A DNA stretch of 64,000 nt from Claveliimonas ammoniilytica (GTDB taxonomy: Bacteria; Bacillota; Clostridia; Lachnospirales; Lachnospiraceae), in NCBI RefSeq assembly GCF_025567415.1, contig NZ_JAOQJV010000011.1, positions 1 to 64,000 on the forward strand, read 5' to 3'. The notes under the pieces are model-generated. The model was not told the DNA's origin, did no database searches, and worked only from the letters and a program-made list of their open reading frames with translations. The position numbers and the translations under genes are program-made. This document shows, piece after piece, positions 14,841 to 22,876 of this stretch. Numbering within the stretch: the first letter of the stretch is position 1; each line of letters opens with the position of its first letter.

Positions 14841-16777
14841 TAGTAAAGATGAAATTCCTGCAGATCAGCGGACCGCAATCGGATATCGACAGAATGTGCA
14901 ATAAGTATCTGTCCAGACATGAAATGCAGCTGGAAAGTGCTATCGCTGAACTGAAGACGACGGACAATCTGCAGCCCTTCATCGAAGTGAATCCGTATCG
15001 TGATCCGTTAGGAAAAGCGGAGCAGTTCTGTGCATTACTTGGTGATACGCAGGCTTCACCGGATACATCTCTGAGCAGAGATGAGATGATGGGACTCTTG
15101 CGTGATATTAATCACGATTACGTGGATTTTCAGGAGAAAAGGGAACGATTAAAGAAAAAAGCAGGTGAACTGAAAGAGACTGCGAATGCACTGGAACCGT
15201 TCCGATCATTAGAAATTAATTTGGGACATGTGTCCACTTATCAGTTTCTAAAGATACGTTTTGGTAGGATCGGGTTGGACTACTACGGAAGACTTGAAAA
15301 GTACTTATTTGAAGATCTGGATGCAGTATTTCTGGAAGGATCAAGAAATGACAGTTATGTCTATGGCGGATACATTACAGCCAACAAAGACAAAGCGAAA
15401 GTGGATGCACTTTTTAATTCACTGCATTTTGAACGAATCCATCTAACCAATGAATATAAAGAAGGTACTCCGGAAGAGATCAGGATGACAGTACAGAAAG
15501 AGATTGAAAAGACAGATCAGGAGATTGCTGAGGTTGATGAAAAGGAAGCAAGCCTGATGAGCAGTAATGCATCCAAACTTCTGGGAGCTAAACAGAGATT
15601 GACAGAGCTGGCAGAATACTTTGACATTCGTAAAAAGGCAGCAATCATCGAGGATGAAGAAAACAAAGACGGTCATTACGTGATTTGTGGATGGATGAGT
15701 GAAGCGGATGTGGAGCAGTTCCTGAAAGAGATTAAAGATGATGATAGAGTTATGGCAGTGGTCGAGGAGAATAAAGAAAAATTCTTTGGAGAGCCACCGA
15801 CCAAGCTCAAGAATCCGAAATTCTTCAAACCGTTTGAGATGTTCATTGAGATGTACGGACTTCCGGCGGCCGATGAGATGGATCCGACTATGTTTGTGGC
15901 ACTCACATATACACTGATATTCGGAGCCATGTTCGGAGATCTCGGACAGGGGGCACTGCTCTTTATCGTGGGCGGCATCCTGTATCTGAAGAAGAGAATG
16001 AATCTGGCGGGCATTATTTCCGTTGCTGGAGTGTTCTCAATGTTCTTTGGAGTTATGTACGGAAGTGTGTTCGGATTTGAAGATGTAATGCCTGCTATGT
16101 GGTTGAAGCCGGTAGACGCGATGACCAACTTACCGTTTATCGGTCAGCTGAATACCGTATTTATTGTAGCAATTGCATTTGGTATGGGACTCAACTTACT
16201 GGTAATGCTGTTCCAGATTATCAATGCAGCAAAAGCGCATGATCTGGAAGATATGTTGTTCTCTCATAATGGTATTGCGGGACTGGTGTTTTATGCATTT
16301 ATCGTAATGACGATCGTGCTTTATATGACAGGTCACAAGACACCAGGTAATATATTAATGGTAATTTTCCTGGGGATTCCAATATTGCTGTTCCTGTTCA
16401 AAGAACCTCTTGGTAATATTGTCGAGAAGAGACATAAGAAAATGGAAGTCGGCAAAGGGATGTTTCTGGTACAGGGATTTTTTGAATTATTCGAGACGAT
16501 GCTTAGTTACTTTTCCAATACGCTGTCCTATGTGCGTATCGGAGCATTTGCAGTCAGCCACGCAGCAATCATGCAGGTTGTACTGATGCTTTCAGGTGCT
16601 GAGAATGGAAGCCCGAACTGGATCGGAATTGTAATCGGTAATGCAATCGTAATGTTACTGGAAGGTTTGGTTGTAGGTATTCAGGTACTGAGGCTTGAAT
16701 ACTATGAGATGTTCAGCCGGTTCTATAAGGGAAGCGGACGAGAATTCAAACCATTTAACCAAATAAACACAAAATAA
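14837..16777 (+). CDS. atpI: V-type ATPase subunit I (a-subunit, ion half-channels)
   Basis: 646 residues. The N-terminal half is cytoplasmic and helical with coiled coil, the part that meets the E/H stalks. The C-terminal half from about residue 350 has seven to eight membrane helices. FETMLSYFSNTLSYVRIGAF contains the conserved arginine (SYVRIGAFA) that faces the rotor glutamate and is needed for ion transfer. ALTYTLIFGAMFGDLGQGAL is another family hallmark. Overlaps subunit C by 4 bp. Confidence 0.9.
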   Translation: MIVKMKFLQISGPQSDIDRMCNKYLSRHEMQLESAIAELKTTDNLQPFIEVNPYRDPLGKAEQFCALLGDTQASPDTSLSRDEMMGLLRDINHDYVDFQEKRERLKKKAGELKETANALEPFRSLEINLGHVSTYQFLKIRFGRIGLDYYGRLEKYLFEDLDAVFLEGSRNDSYVYGGYITANKDKAKVDALFNSLHFERIHLTNEYKEGTPEEIRMTVQKEIEKTDQEIAEVDEKEASLMSSNASKLLGAKQRLTELAEYFDIRKKAAIIEDEENKDGHYVICGWMSEADVEQFLKEIKDDDRVMAVVEENKEKFFGEPPTKLKNPKFFKPFEMFIEMYGLPAADEMDPTMFVALTYTLIFGAMFGDLGQGALLFIVGGILYLKKRMNLAGIISVAGVFSMFFGVMYGSVFGFEDVMPAMWLKPVDAMTNLPFIGQLNTVFIVAIAFGMGLNLLVMLFQIINAAKAHDLEDMLFSHNGIAGLVFYAFIVMTIVLYMTGHKTPGNILMVIFLGIPILLFLFKEPLGNIVEKRHKKMEVGKGMFLVQGFFELFETMLSYFSNTLSYVRIGAFAVSHAAIMQVVLMLSGAENGSPNWIGIVIGNAIVMLLEGLVVGIQVLRLEYYEMFSRFYKGSGREFKPFNQINTK

Positions 16778-16809
16778 TCATATGACTTAAGACAAGGAGG
16801 ACTATTACA

Positions 16810-17244
16810 ATGACATTAGCAGTAAAATTATTACTTATCGCAGCTTTGGTGCTTGGCATCATCATCCCATTCGGAACATTTCTTCTGGGAGAGAAATCAA
16901 AAAAACGTTATAAACGTACGATCGGAGCAAATGCATTCTTCTTCTTCGGAGCATTTGTCGTAGCTGGAATCATGCTGTTCTCAGGAATGCCTGCACAGGC
17001 AGCAGAGACAGCTGGTACAGCATCAAGCAGCGCAACAGGATTTGGATACCTTGCAGCAGCACTTTCAACCGGTTTATCTTGTGTCGGCGGTGGTATCGCA
17101 GTAGCAAGTGCAGCAAGCGCAGCACTGGGAGCAATCAGTGAAGACTCCAGCGCACTTGGTAAATCTCTTATTTTCGTAGGTCTGGCGGAAGGTGTGTGTC
17201 TGTATGGACTGATCATCTCCTTCATGATCCTTGGTAAATTGTAA
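16810..17244 (+). CDS. atpK: V-type ATPase subunit K (rotor-ring proteolipid)
   Basis: 144 residues with four hydrophobic segments (about 5-25, 38-58, 77-105, 115-141). Only the second pair is a canonical c-hairpin: glycine/alanine-rich GGGIAVASAASAALGAISED, then FVGLAEGVCLYG with the ion-binding Glu127. The first pair lacks the glycine pattern and a carboxylate, so each protein would provide one ion site. I do not see the Gln/Ser-Thr ligands usual for sodium-binding rings; coupling ion is undecided. A strong AAGGAGG lies upstream. Confidence 0.85.
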   Translation: MTLAVKLLLIAALVLGIIIPFGTFLLGEKSKKRYKRTIGANAFFFFGAFVVAGIMLFSGMPAQAAETAGTASSSATGFGYLAAALSTGLSCVGGGIAVASAASAALGAISEDSSALGKSLIFVGLAEGVCLYGLIISFMILGKL

Positions 17245-17245
17245 G

Positions 17246-17554
17246 ATGAGGATGTATCTGATCAGTGATAATGTGGATACTCTGACAGGAATGCGGTTAG
17301 CGGGCGTAGATGGCGTGGTTGTCCATGAAAAAGAAGAACTACGTAACGCGATTGAGACTGCTATGGAAGATCCGGATGTAGGCATTGTACTTTTGACAGA
17401 GCGTTTCGGACGAGAATTTCCGGAGCTGATTGATGAGATTAAGCTGAAGAGAACGATGCCGCTTCTGATCGAGATTCCTGACAGACACGGAACCGGACGT
17501 AAAAAAGACTTTATCACATCCTATGTAAATGAGGCGATTGGACTGAAATTATAG
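17246..17554 (+). CDS. atpF: V-type ATPase subunit F (central stalk)
   Basis: About 102 residues with the Rossmann-like fold of subunit F: MRMYLISDNVDTLTGMRLAG, VGIVLLTERF, then PLLIEIPDRHG near the C-terminus. It binds subunit D to make the central shaft. ATG 17246 starts 1 bp after the subunit K stop; TTG 17231 upstream overlaps K, and ATG 17252 is a further option. Start choice is uncertain by a few residues, the identity is not. Confidence 0.85.
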   Translation: MRMYLISDNVDTLTGMRLAGVDGVVVHEKEELRNAIETAMEDPDVGIVLLTERFGREFPELIDEIKLKRTMPLLIEIPDRHGTGRKKDFITSYVNEAIGLKL

Positions 17555-17562
17555 AGAAGAAG

Positions 17563-18159
17563 GTGAGAAGCTTGACGATAGACGAGAGAGTAGCGCATTT
17601 GCAGGAAGCTGCTATGGAAGAAGCAAGAGCAAAGGCGAACGCGATTGTAAAACAGCATGAACAGACTCTGACGAATGTATTGAATCAGCACAAAGGCGAG
17701 GCCAACCGTCAGTCAGATGTGCGGATCAAGGCAGAAACAGTCAGTGCCAGACAGCAGCAGAATATGGCTGTATCTAAGGCACAGTTGGAATTGAAGCGTG
17801 AGTATGGCAAACGTCAGAAAGAACTGAAGCAGGAACTGTTTCAGGAAGTGCTGAAAGAATTACAGGAGTTCATGAAGACGGATGAGTATAAAGAACTTCT
17901 GGTAGCATATATCGAGAAAGCGGCACGATTCACAAATGGGGAAGATCTCAAGATCTATATTAACCCGTCAGACGCAGACAAAAAGGAATGGCTGGAGGAA
18001 CACACAGGAATGACACTTACAGTCAGCAAGGAGAATTTTGTCGGTGGTGTGAGAGCGGTGGTAAAAGGCCGGAATGTGCTGATTGACCATGCGTACAAAG
18101 GAGCATTGGAAGAAGAATTCCAGGATTTTATGTTTAGAGGAGGTACGGGCATTGGATAA
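17563..18159 (+). CDS. atpE: V-type ATPase subunit E (peripheral stalk)
   Basis: 198 residues: an N-terminal coiled coil (residues 5-100, rich in Glu, Lys, Gln) and a C-terminal alpha/beta head with GGVRAVVKGRNVLIDHAYKG ending in EEEFQDFMFR, as in the NtpE family. It dimerises with subunit H/G and contacts subunits B and I. GTG 17563 and TTG 17572 are both possible starts; AAGGTGAG at 17560-17567 fits TTG 17572 best. Its 3' end overlaps the subunit A start by 8 bp. Confidence 0.85.
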   Translation: MRSLTIDERVAHLQEAAMEEARAKANAIVKQHEQTLTNVLNQHKGEANRQSDVRIKAETVSARQQQNMAVSKAQLELKREYGKRQKELKQELFQEVLKELQEFMKTDEYKELLVAYIEKAARFTNGEDLKIYINPSDADKKEWLEEHTGMTLTVSKENFVGGVRAVVKGRNVLIDHAYKGALEEEFQDFMFRGGTGIG

Positions 18160-19927
18160 GAAAAGGACAGGAGTTATCTACGGCGTCAATGGCCCTGTAA
18201 TCTACCTGCAAGGAAAAAGTGATTTTAAGATGTCTGAAATGGTATATGTAGGTGAACAGCGCCTGGTAGGTGAGGTTATTGCACTGGACAAAGAACGTAC
18301 GACCATTCAGGTATATGAGGAAACTTCGGGACTTCATCCGGGAGAGATCGTAGAAGCATCCGGAGCACCGGTGTCAGTAACGCTGGCACCTGGTATCCTG
18401 GATAATATCTTTGACGGAATTGAGAGACCGCTGGAACGTATCGCTGATAAGGGTGGTGCATTTATTACCAGAGGTGTATCGGTTGATTCCCTGGATAGAG
18501 AAAAGAAATGGAAGACCCATCTGACGGTAAAAAAGGGTGATGTAGTACACGGCGGATCTGTAATTGCAGAAGTGCCGGAGACCCGCGCAATTGTACACAA
18601 ATGTATGGTGCCGCCGGAGGTTGAAGTAGCAAAAGTAGTAGACGTCGTTCCGGATGGAGATTACACCATTGATGAAGTGCTGGTAAAGATCCAGCGTTCT
18701 AATGGGGATATTCAGGAACTGACTATGACACAGAAATGGCCGATTCGAGTAGCAAGACCGGTGCATCAGAGATATCCGGCAAGCGTACCGCTGGTAACCG
18801 GACAGCGTATTCTGGATACGATGTTCCCAATCGCAAAGGGCGGAACGGCAGCAATCCCAGGGGGATTCGGAACCGGTAAAACCATGACGCAGCATCAGAT
18901 CGCGAAGTGGTCCGATGCGGATATCATTATTTATATCGGATGCGGTGAGCGTGGTAATGAGATGACACAGGTATTGGAAGAGTTTGGTGAACTTGTCGAT
19001 CCGAAATCCGGTAATCCGCTGATGGATCGAACGACACTGATCGCGAATACATCTAACATGCCGGTAGCTGCCAGAGAGGCATCAATTTATACAGGTCTTA
19101 CACTGGCTGAGTATTACCGTGATATGGGTTATGACGTAGCGATCATGGCAGATTCTACATCGCGTTGGGCAGAAGCATTAAGAGAGTTATCCGGACGTCT
19201 GGAAGAGATGCCGGCTGAGGAAGGTTTCCCGGCATATCTGGCATCTCGTCTGTCAGCATTCTACGAGAGAGCCGGAATGATGCAGACACTGGGCGGTGCT
19301 ACAGGCTCTGTATCTATTATCGGTGCGGTATCCCCACAGGGTGGTGATTTCTCTGAGCCTGTTACACAGAATACCAAACGATTTGTCCGCTGCTTCTGGG
19401 GACTGGACAAGTCACTGGCATATGCAAGACATTTCCCGGCAATTCACTGGCTGACCAGTTACAGTGAATATCTGACAGATCTTAGCGGATGGTATACGGA
19501 TAATGTATCGCCAAAATTTGTGGACTATAGAAACAGATTAATGTCTTTGCTTGGGCAGGAGAACAGTCTGATGGAGATTGTTAAACTGATCGGTGCGGAT
19601 GTACTTCCGGATGATCAGAAGCTGATCCTGGAGATTGCAAAAGTAATCCGTCTGGGATTCCTGCAGCAGAATGCCTTCCATAAGGACGATACCTGTGTAT
19701 CACTGGAAAAGCAGTTTAAGATGATGGATGTCATCCTGTATCTTTATAAGACCAGCCGTAAGCTGGTGGCAATGGGACATCCGATGTCAGTACTGAAAGC
19801 AGAAGGCATCTTCGAGAAAGTTATCGCTATCAAGTACGATGTACCAAACGATAATCTTCAGCTTTTGGATACCTATAAGACAAAGATTGATGAATTCTAC
19901 AATAACGTATTAGCAAAGAACGCATAG
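18152..19927 (+). CDS. atpA: V-type ATPase catalytic subunit A
   Basis: 591 residues, the family's usual length. P-loop GGFGTGKT with Lys243; IYIGCGERGNEMTQVLEEF and SVSIIGAVSPQGGDFSEP are catalytic-subunit hallmarks, and the roughly 80-residue non-homologous insertion before the P-loop typical of V/A-type A subunits is present. It hydrolyses or makes ATP at the A3B3 head. The start is TTG 18152, 8 bp after AGAGGAGGT; the frame is open to 18083 but that would add unrelated residues overlapping subunit E. Confidence 0.95.
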   Translation: MDKKRTGVIYGVNGPVIYLQGKSDFKMSEMVYVGEQRLVGEVIALDKERTTIQVYEETSGLHPGEIVEASGAPVSVTLAPGILDNIFDGIERPLERIADKGGAFITRGVSVDSLDREKKWKTHLTVKKGDVVHGGSVIAEVPETRAIVHKCMVPPEVEVAKVVDVVPDGDYTIDEVLVKIQRSNGDIQELTMTQKWPIRVARPVHQRYPASVPLVTGQRILDTMFPIAKGGTAAIPGGFGTGKTMTQHQIAKWSDADIIIYIGCGERGNEMTQVLEEFGELVDPKSGNPLMDRTTLIANTSNMPVAAREASIYTGLTLAEYYRDMGYDVAIMADSTSRWAEALRELSGRLEEMPAEEGFPAYLASRLSAFYERAGMMQTLGGATGSVSIIGAVSPQGGDFSEPVTQNTKRFVRCFWGLDKSLAYARHFPAIHWLTSYSEYLTDLSGWYTDNVSPKFVDYRNRLMSLLGQENSLMEIVKLIGADVLPDDQKLILEIAKVIRLGFLQQNAFHKDDTCVSLEKQFKMMDVILYLYKTSRKLVAMGHPMSVLKAEGIFEKVIAIKYDVPNDNLQLLDTYKTKIDEFYNNVLAKNA

Positions 19928-19942
19928 AAAGGAGAGAGGATA

Positions 19943-21340
19943 ATGGCAATCGAATATCTTGGCTTAAGTAATATCAACGGACCTCTCGTAGTTCTGGAAG
20001 GACTTCAGGACGCATTCTATGATGAGATCGTAGAGTTCGTTGTAGATGGTAATAAAAAGAAAATGGGACGTATTATTGAACTGTATGAAGGCAGAGCTGT
20101 CATCCAGGTATTTGAAGGAACCGAGAATATGTCCCTGGTAAATACACATACCAAATTATCCGGACACCCGATGGAAGTGGCAGTGTCACCGGATATGCTG
20201 GGAAGAACATTTAACGGAGTCGGAGTACCGATCGATGGACTGGGACCACTGCTTTCTACGGATAAGAGAGATGTCAATGGTCTGCCGCTGAATCCGGTGC
20301 GCCGTGAATATCCGCGTAACTATATCCGTACAGGTATATCTGCAATTGATGGTCTGACCACTCTGATCCGTGGACAGAAGCTGCCGATCTTTTCCGGCAA
20401 TGGACTTCCGCATGATCAGCTGGCGGCACAGATCGTAAAGCAGGCATCACTGGGAGATGATTCCGATGAAGAATTCGCGATCGTATTTGCTGCGATGGGC
20501 GTAAAACATGACGTAGCTGATTTCTTCCGTAAGACATTCGAGGAAAGCGGAGTATCCGATCACGTGTGTATGTTCCTGAATCTGGCAAATGACCCGGTTG
20601 TAGAGCGTTTGATTACGCCAAAGGTTGCACTGACCGTTGCAGAGTATCTGGCATTTGAATGCAACAAACACATTCTGGTTATCCTGACAGATATGACATC
20701 ATTTGCAGAGGCACTTCGTGAGGTATCTTCCTCAAAGGGAGAGATTCCATCAAGAAAAGGATATCCGGGATATCTGTACAGTGAGCTTGCAACACTTTAT
20801 GAGCGTGCCGGAATCGTGGAAGGCACCAAAGGATCGGTAACACAGCTTCCAATCCTGACCATGCCGAACGATGATATCACACATCCGATCCCTGACCTGA
20901 CAGGATACATCACTGAAGGTCAGATCGTACTGGATCGTAACCTTTACGGGCAGGGTGTATACCCTCCAATCAGTGTACTTCCGTCACTGTCTCGTCTGAT
21001 GAAGGATGGTATCGGTGAAGGATACACCAGAGAAGATCATCAGGGACTTGCCAACCAGCTATTCTCTGCATACGCAAAAGTAGGTGAGGCAAGAAACCTG
21101 GCATCCGTAATCGGTGAAGACGAATTGTCCCCATTGGATAAGAAATATCTGGAATTCGGTAAGGAATTTGAGAAACGTTACGTAGGACAGGGACCGACCG
21201 AGAACCGTACGATCCAGGAAACACTTGACCTCGGCTGGGAACTTCTCGGAATGCTTCCGAAAGAAGAACTCGATCGAATCGACACCAAGATCATAGAAAA
21301 GTACTATCCACGTGAAAAATCCCCGGATGCACAGGCATAA
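19943..21340 (+). CDS. atpB: V-type ATPase regulatory subunit B
   Basis: 465 residues. Alternates with subunit A in the head and carries the non-catalytic nucleotide site. ARE NOT Walker-type: the P-loop position is degenerate (LPIFSGNGLPHDQLAAQI), as expected for B. PILTMPNDDITHPIPDLTGY and ITEGQIVLDRNLYGQGVYPP are strongly conserved family segments. It follows subunit A by 15 bp with AAAGGAGAGAGG before ATG 19943. The next gene (D) is separated by a 197-bp gap containing hairpin repeats. Confidence 0.95.
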   Translation: MAIEYLGLSNINGPLVVLEGLQDAFYDEIVEFVVDGNKKKMGRIIELYEGRAVIQVFEGTENMSLVNTHTKLSGHPMEVAVSPDMLGRTFNGVGVPIDGLGPLLSTDKRDVNGLPLNPVRREYPRNYIRTGISAIDGLTTLIRGQKLPIFSGNGLPHDQLAAQIVKQASLGDDSDEEFAIVFAAMGVKHDVADFFRKTFEESGVSDHVCMFLNLANDPVVERLITPKVALTVAEYLAFECNKHILVILTDMTSFAEALREVSSSKGEIPSRKGYPGYLYSELATLYERAGIVEGTKGSVTQLPILTMPNDDITHPIPDLTGYITEGQIVLDRNLYGQGVYPPISVLPSLSRLMKDGIGEGYTREDHQGLANQLFSAYAKVGEARNLASVIGEDELSPLDKKYLEFGKEFEKRYVGQGPTENRTIQETLDLGWELLGMLPKEELDRIDTKIIEKYYPREKSPDAQA

Positions 21341-21390
21341 GACGGAGATGCGGAGCATCTACAGGATGATGCCTGTATAGCCGGGTTTGA

Positions 21391-21501
21391 CGTGAATGAG
21401 CGAACGGAGTTCGCGAGTTCACGCGGATTTTTCAGGAAAAAGAAAAATCCCAGACGCGCCGAGTTTGACGTGAATGAGTGAGCAAAGCTCACGAGTTCAC
21501 G
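21391..21501 (+). repeat. Two covarying hairpin repeats inside the V-ATPase operon
   Basis: Two 33-base hairpins start at 21391 and 21469 (78-bp period). Each has outer arms CGTGAA/TTCACG, then TGA opposite GAG, then an inner stem. Copy 1 has GCGAAC-GGA-GTTCGC (21400-21414), copy 2 has GTGAGC-AAA-GCTCAC (21478-21492): both arms change together, so pairing is kept. Flanks GTTTGACGTGAATGAG and GAGTTCACGCGGATTTT are shared. Between them GGATTTTTC/GAAAAATCC (21425-21450) forms a third stem. They may tune the level of subunit D relative to A and B. Confidence 0.8.
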
Positions 21502-21537
21502 CGGATTTTGAAGGCAACAAGGAAAGGAGTCGATGAT

Positions 21538-22155
21538 ATGGATCCACGAGAGTTTCCCACCAAAGGAAATCTGATGCTGGCGAAGAATTCTCTGGCTCTT
21601 GCTCGTCAGGGGTATGACCTGATGGATAAGAAGCGTAATGTGCTTCTGAAAGAACTGATGGCTCTGATCGATGAGGCAAAGGAGATTCAGGAGCAGATCG
21701 ACAGCACATTTACCAAGGCATATGCGTGCCTGCAGCGTGCGAATATTGAACATGGTATCAGCAAGGTGCAGCAGCTCGCATTTACCGTGCCGATAGAGGA
21801 ATCCATTCGTATCCAGACGCGAAGCATCATGGGTACAGAGATTCCGCATGTGAAATATGATGAAAAAGAGAATAACCTTACGTACTCATTCAGCACGACC
21901 AGCGAGTCGATTGATATTGCGAGAGAGGCGTTTCGTGAAGTGAAAGACCTGACGATTAAGTTGTCCATGGTTGAGAACTCTGCGTATCGTCTGGCATCAA
22001 ATATTAAAAAGACGCAGAAGCGTGCCAACGCATTGAAGAATATAACGATTCCGATGTATACGAATCTGGTTCATAACATTAATAATGCACTGGAAGAAAA
22101 AGAGCGTGAGGAATTCACCAGACTGAAAGTCATCAAGAATATGAAAAGAGCGTAA
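21538..22155 (+). CDS. atpD: V-type ATPase subunit D (central rotor shaft)
   Basis: 205 residues, long antiparallel helices at both ends (PTKGNLMLAKNSLALARQGY; NALKNITIPMYTNLVHNINN), as in NtpD. It passes through the A3B3 head and, with F, turns with the rotor ring. ATG 21538 is chosen by AAGGAAAGGAG upstream and by the normal MDPREFPTKGNL start; the frame extends back into the hairpin repeat. Last gene of the operon, followed by a terminator. Confidence 0.9.
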   Translation: MDPREFPTKGNLMLAKNSLALARQGYDLMDKKRNVLLKELMALIDEAKEIQEQIDSTFTKAYACLQRANIEHGISKVQQLAFTVPIEESIRIQTRSIMGTEIPHVKYDEKENNLTYSFSTTSESIDIAREAFREVKDLTIKLSMVENSAYRLASNIKKTQKRANALKNITIPMYTNLVHNINNALEEKEREEFTRLKVIKNMKRA

Positions 22156-22189
22156 TTATTCAGAACCTCTTAGCACGAGAAAAAACTGG

Positions 22190-22222
22190 AGAGAACTTTG
22201 CCGAAAGGCAGGTTCTCTTTTT
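22190..22222 (+). terminator. Terminator of the V-ATPase operon
   Basis: AGAGAAC and GTTCTCT pair, with TGCC-GAAA-GGCA as the inner stem, followed by a T-run (22218-22222). Confidence 0.85.
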
Positions 22223-22343
22223 GTGCAATAAGCCGCTATGCAGAAATCGTGCTTGCACGAATTTCTATATGGCGGCCAATGTTCATCGAGCCGACAGGCG
22301 AGATGACATTGATTGCACGTCGAGTAGGTGTTGGCCTACTCGA
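22223..22343 (+). repeat. Dispersed hairpin repeat, long copy
   Basis: It starts in the last bases of the terminator T-run: GTGCAAT (22223-22229) pairs with ATTGCAC (22312-22318). Inside, GCCGC/GCGGC, AGAAAT/ATTTCT and CGTGC/GCACG build a three-part hairpin at 22232-22276. A third hairpin TCGAGTAGG/CCTACTCGA follows at 22320-22343. A short copy with the same ends and a base-changed but still paired last hairpin lies at 51234-51287, also directly after a terminator T-run. No reading frame of note. Confidence 0.75.
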
Positions 22344-22480
22344 TTGTTGTGATGAGTTAAAGCGTGAGGTTATGAAAATGTTGACATATAATTCGCTTGG
22401 ATGTAGTATATATGTAATCTGAATAAAAAATGTTGCAATACAAATGAAACGTATTTTGCCAGTTGAGTTGATTGAGATTA

Positions 22481-22531
22481 TTGACATATATAGTTGAACA
22501 GAATATAATAGATTTACCTCAAAGGTAAATC
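22481..22531 (+). promoter_or_regulatory. Promoter and operator of the higBA-like pair
   Basis: TTGACA (22481-22486), 17-bp spacer, TATAAT (22504-22509), both consensus. Directly after it GATTTACC (22511-22518) and GGTAAATC (22524-22531) form a perfect 8-bp palindrome over the start site, the expected place for the HigA HTH to repress. A second TTGACA with TAGTAT lies 100 bp upstream (22381-22409) and may be another start. Confidence 0.8.
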
Positions 22532-22549
22532 CGCAAAAGAGGTGACAGA

Positions 22550-22846
22550 TTGGAAATAACATATAAGTCTCGCAGGATTGAAAAGGTGTGTACACTAGCA
22601 AGTGAGGCAGAAAAGAAATACGGTTTAGAAATGGCTGAAAAAATCCATCAGCGTATAGACGAAATAGCTGCATCTGATACTGTTGAGGAAATGGTTAAAT
22701 TCCATATCGGAAGATGCCATCCATTAAAAGGCAATCGAAAAGGCCAATACGCAATGGATTTAGTTCATCCTTACAGACTGGTTTTTGAAAGAAAAGGGAA
22801 TGAAATTCAAATTGCAAACGTAATGGAAATTGTAGACTATCATTAA
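22550..22846 (+). CDS. higB: HigB-like toxin (RelE/ParE superfamily)
   Basis: 98 residues with the family's core: an N-terminal strand and helices (YKSRRIEKVCTLASEAEKKY), then HPLKGNRKGQYAMDLVHPYR and LVFE near the C-terminus. HigB toxins cut mRNA on the ribosome; conserved basic and aromatic residues (RKGQYAMDL, YRLVF) fit. The start is TTG 22550 with GAGGTGA 4-5 bases upstream. The HigA-type antitoxin gene follows 30 bp downstream, so toxin-first order is as in classical higBA loci. Confidence 0.8.
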   Translation: MEITYKSRRIEKVCTLASEAEKKYGLEMAEKIHQRIDEIAASDTVEEMVKFHIGRCHPLKGNRKGQYAMDLVHPYRLVFERKGNEIQIANVMEIVDYH

Positions 22847-22876
22847 ACTTTCATTCTACTAGGAGGTGGTATTACG

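Noticed and set aside
21425..21450. GGATTTTTC/GAAAAATCC as a terminator between atpB and atpD
   Set aside because: The stem is AT-rich and has no T-run after it; atpD has no promoter of its own and must be read from upstream.
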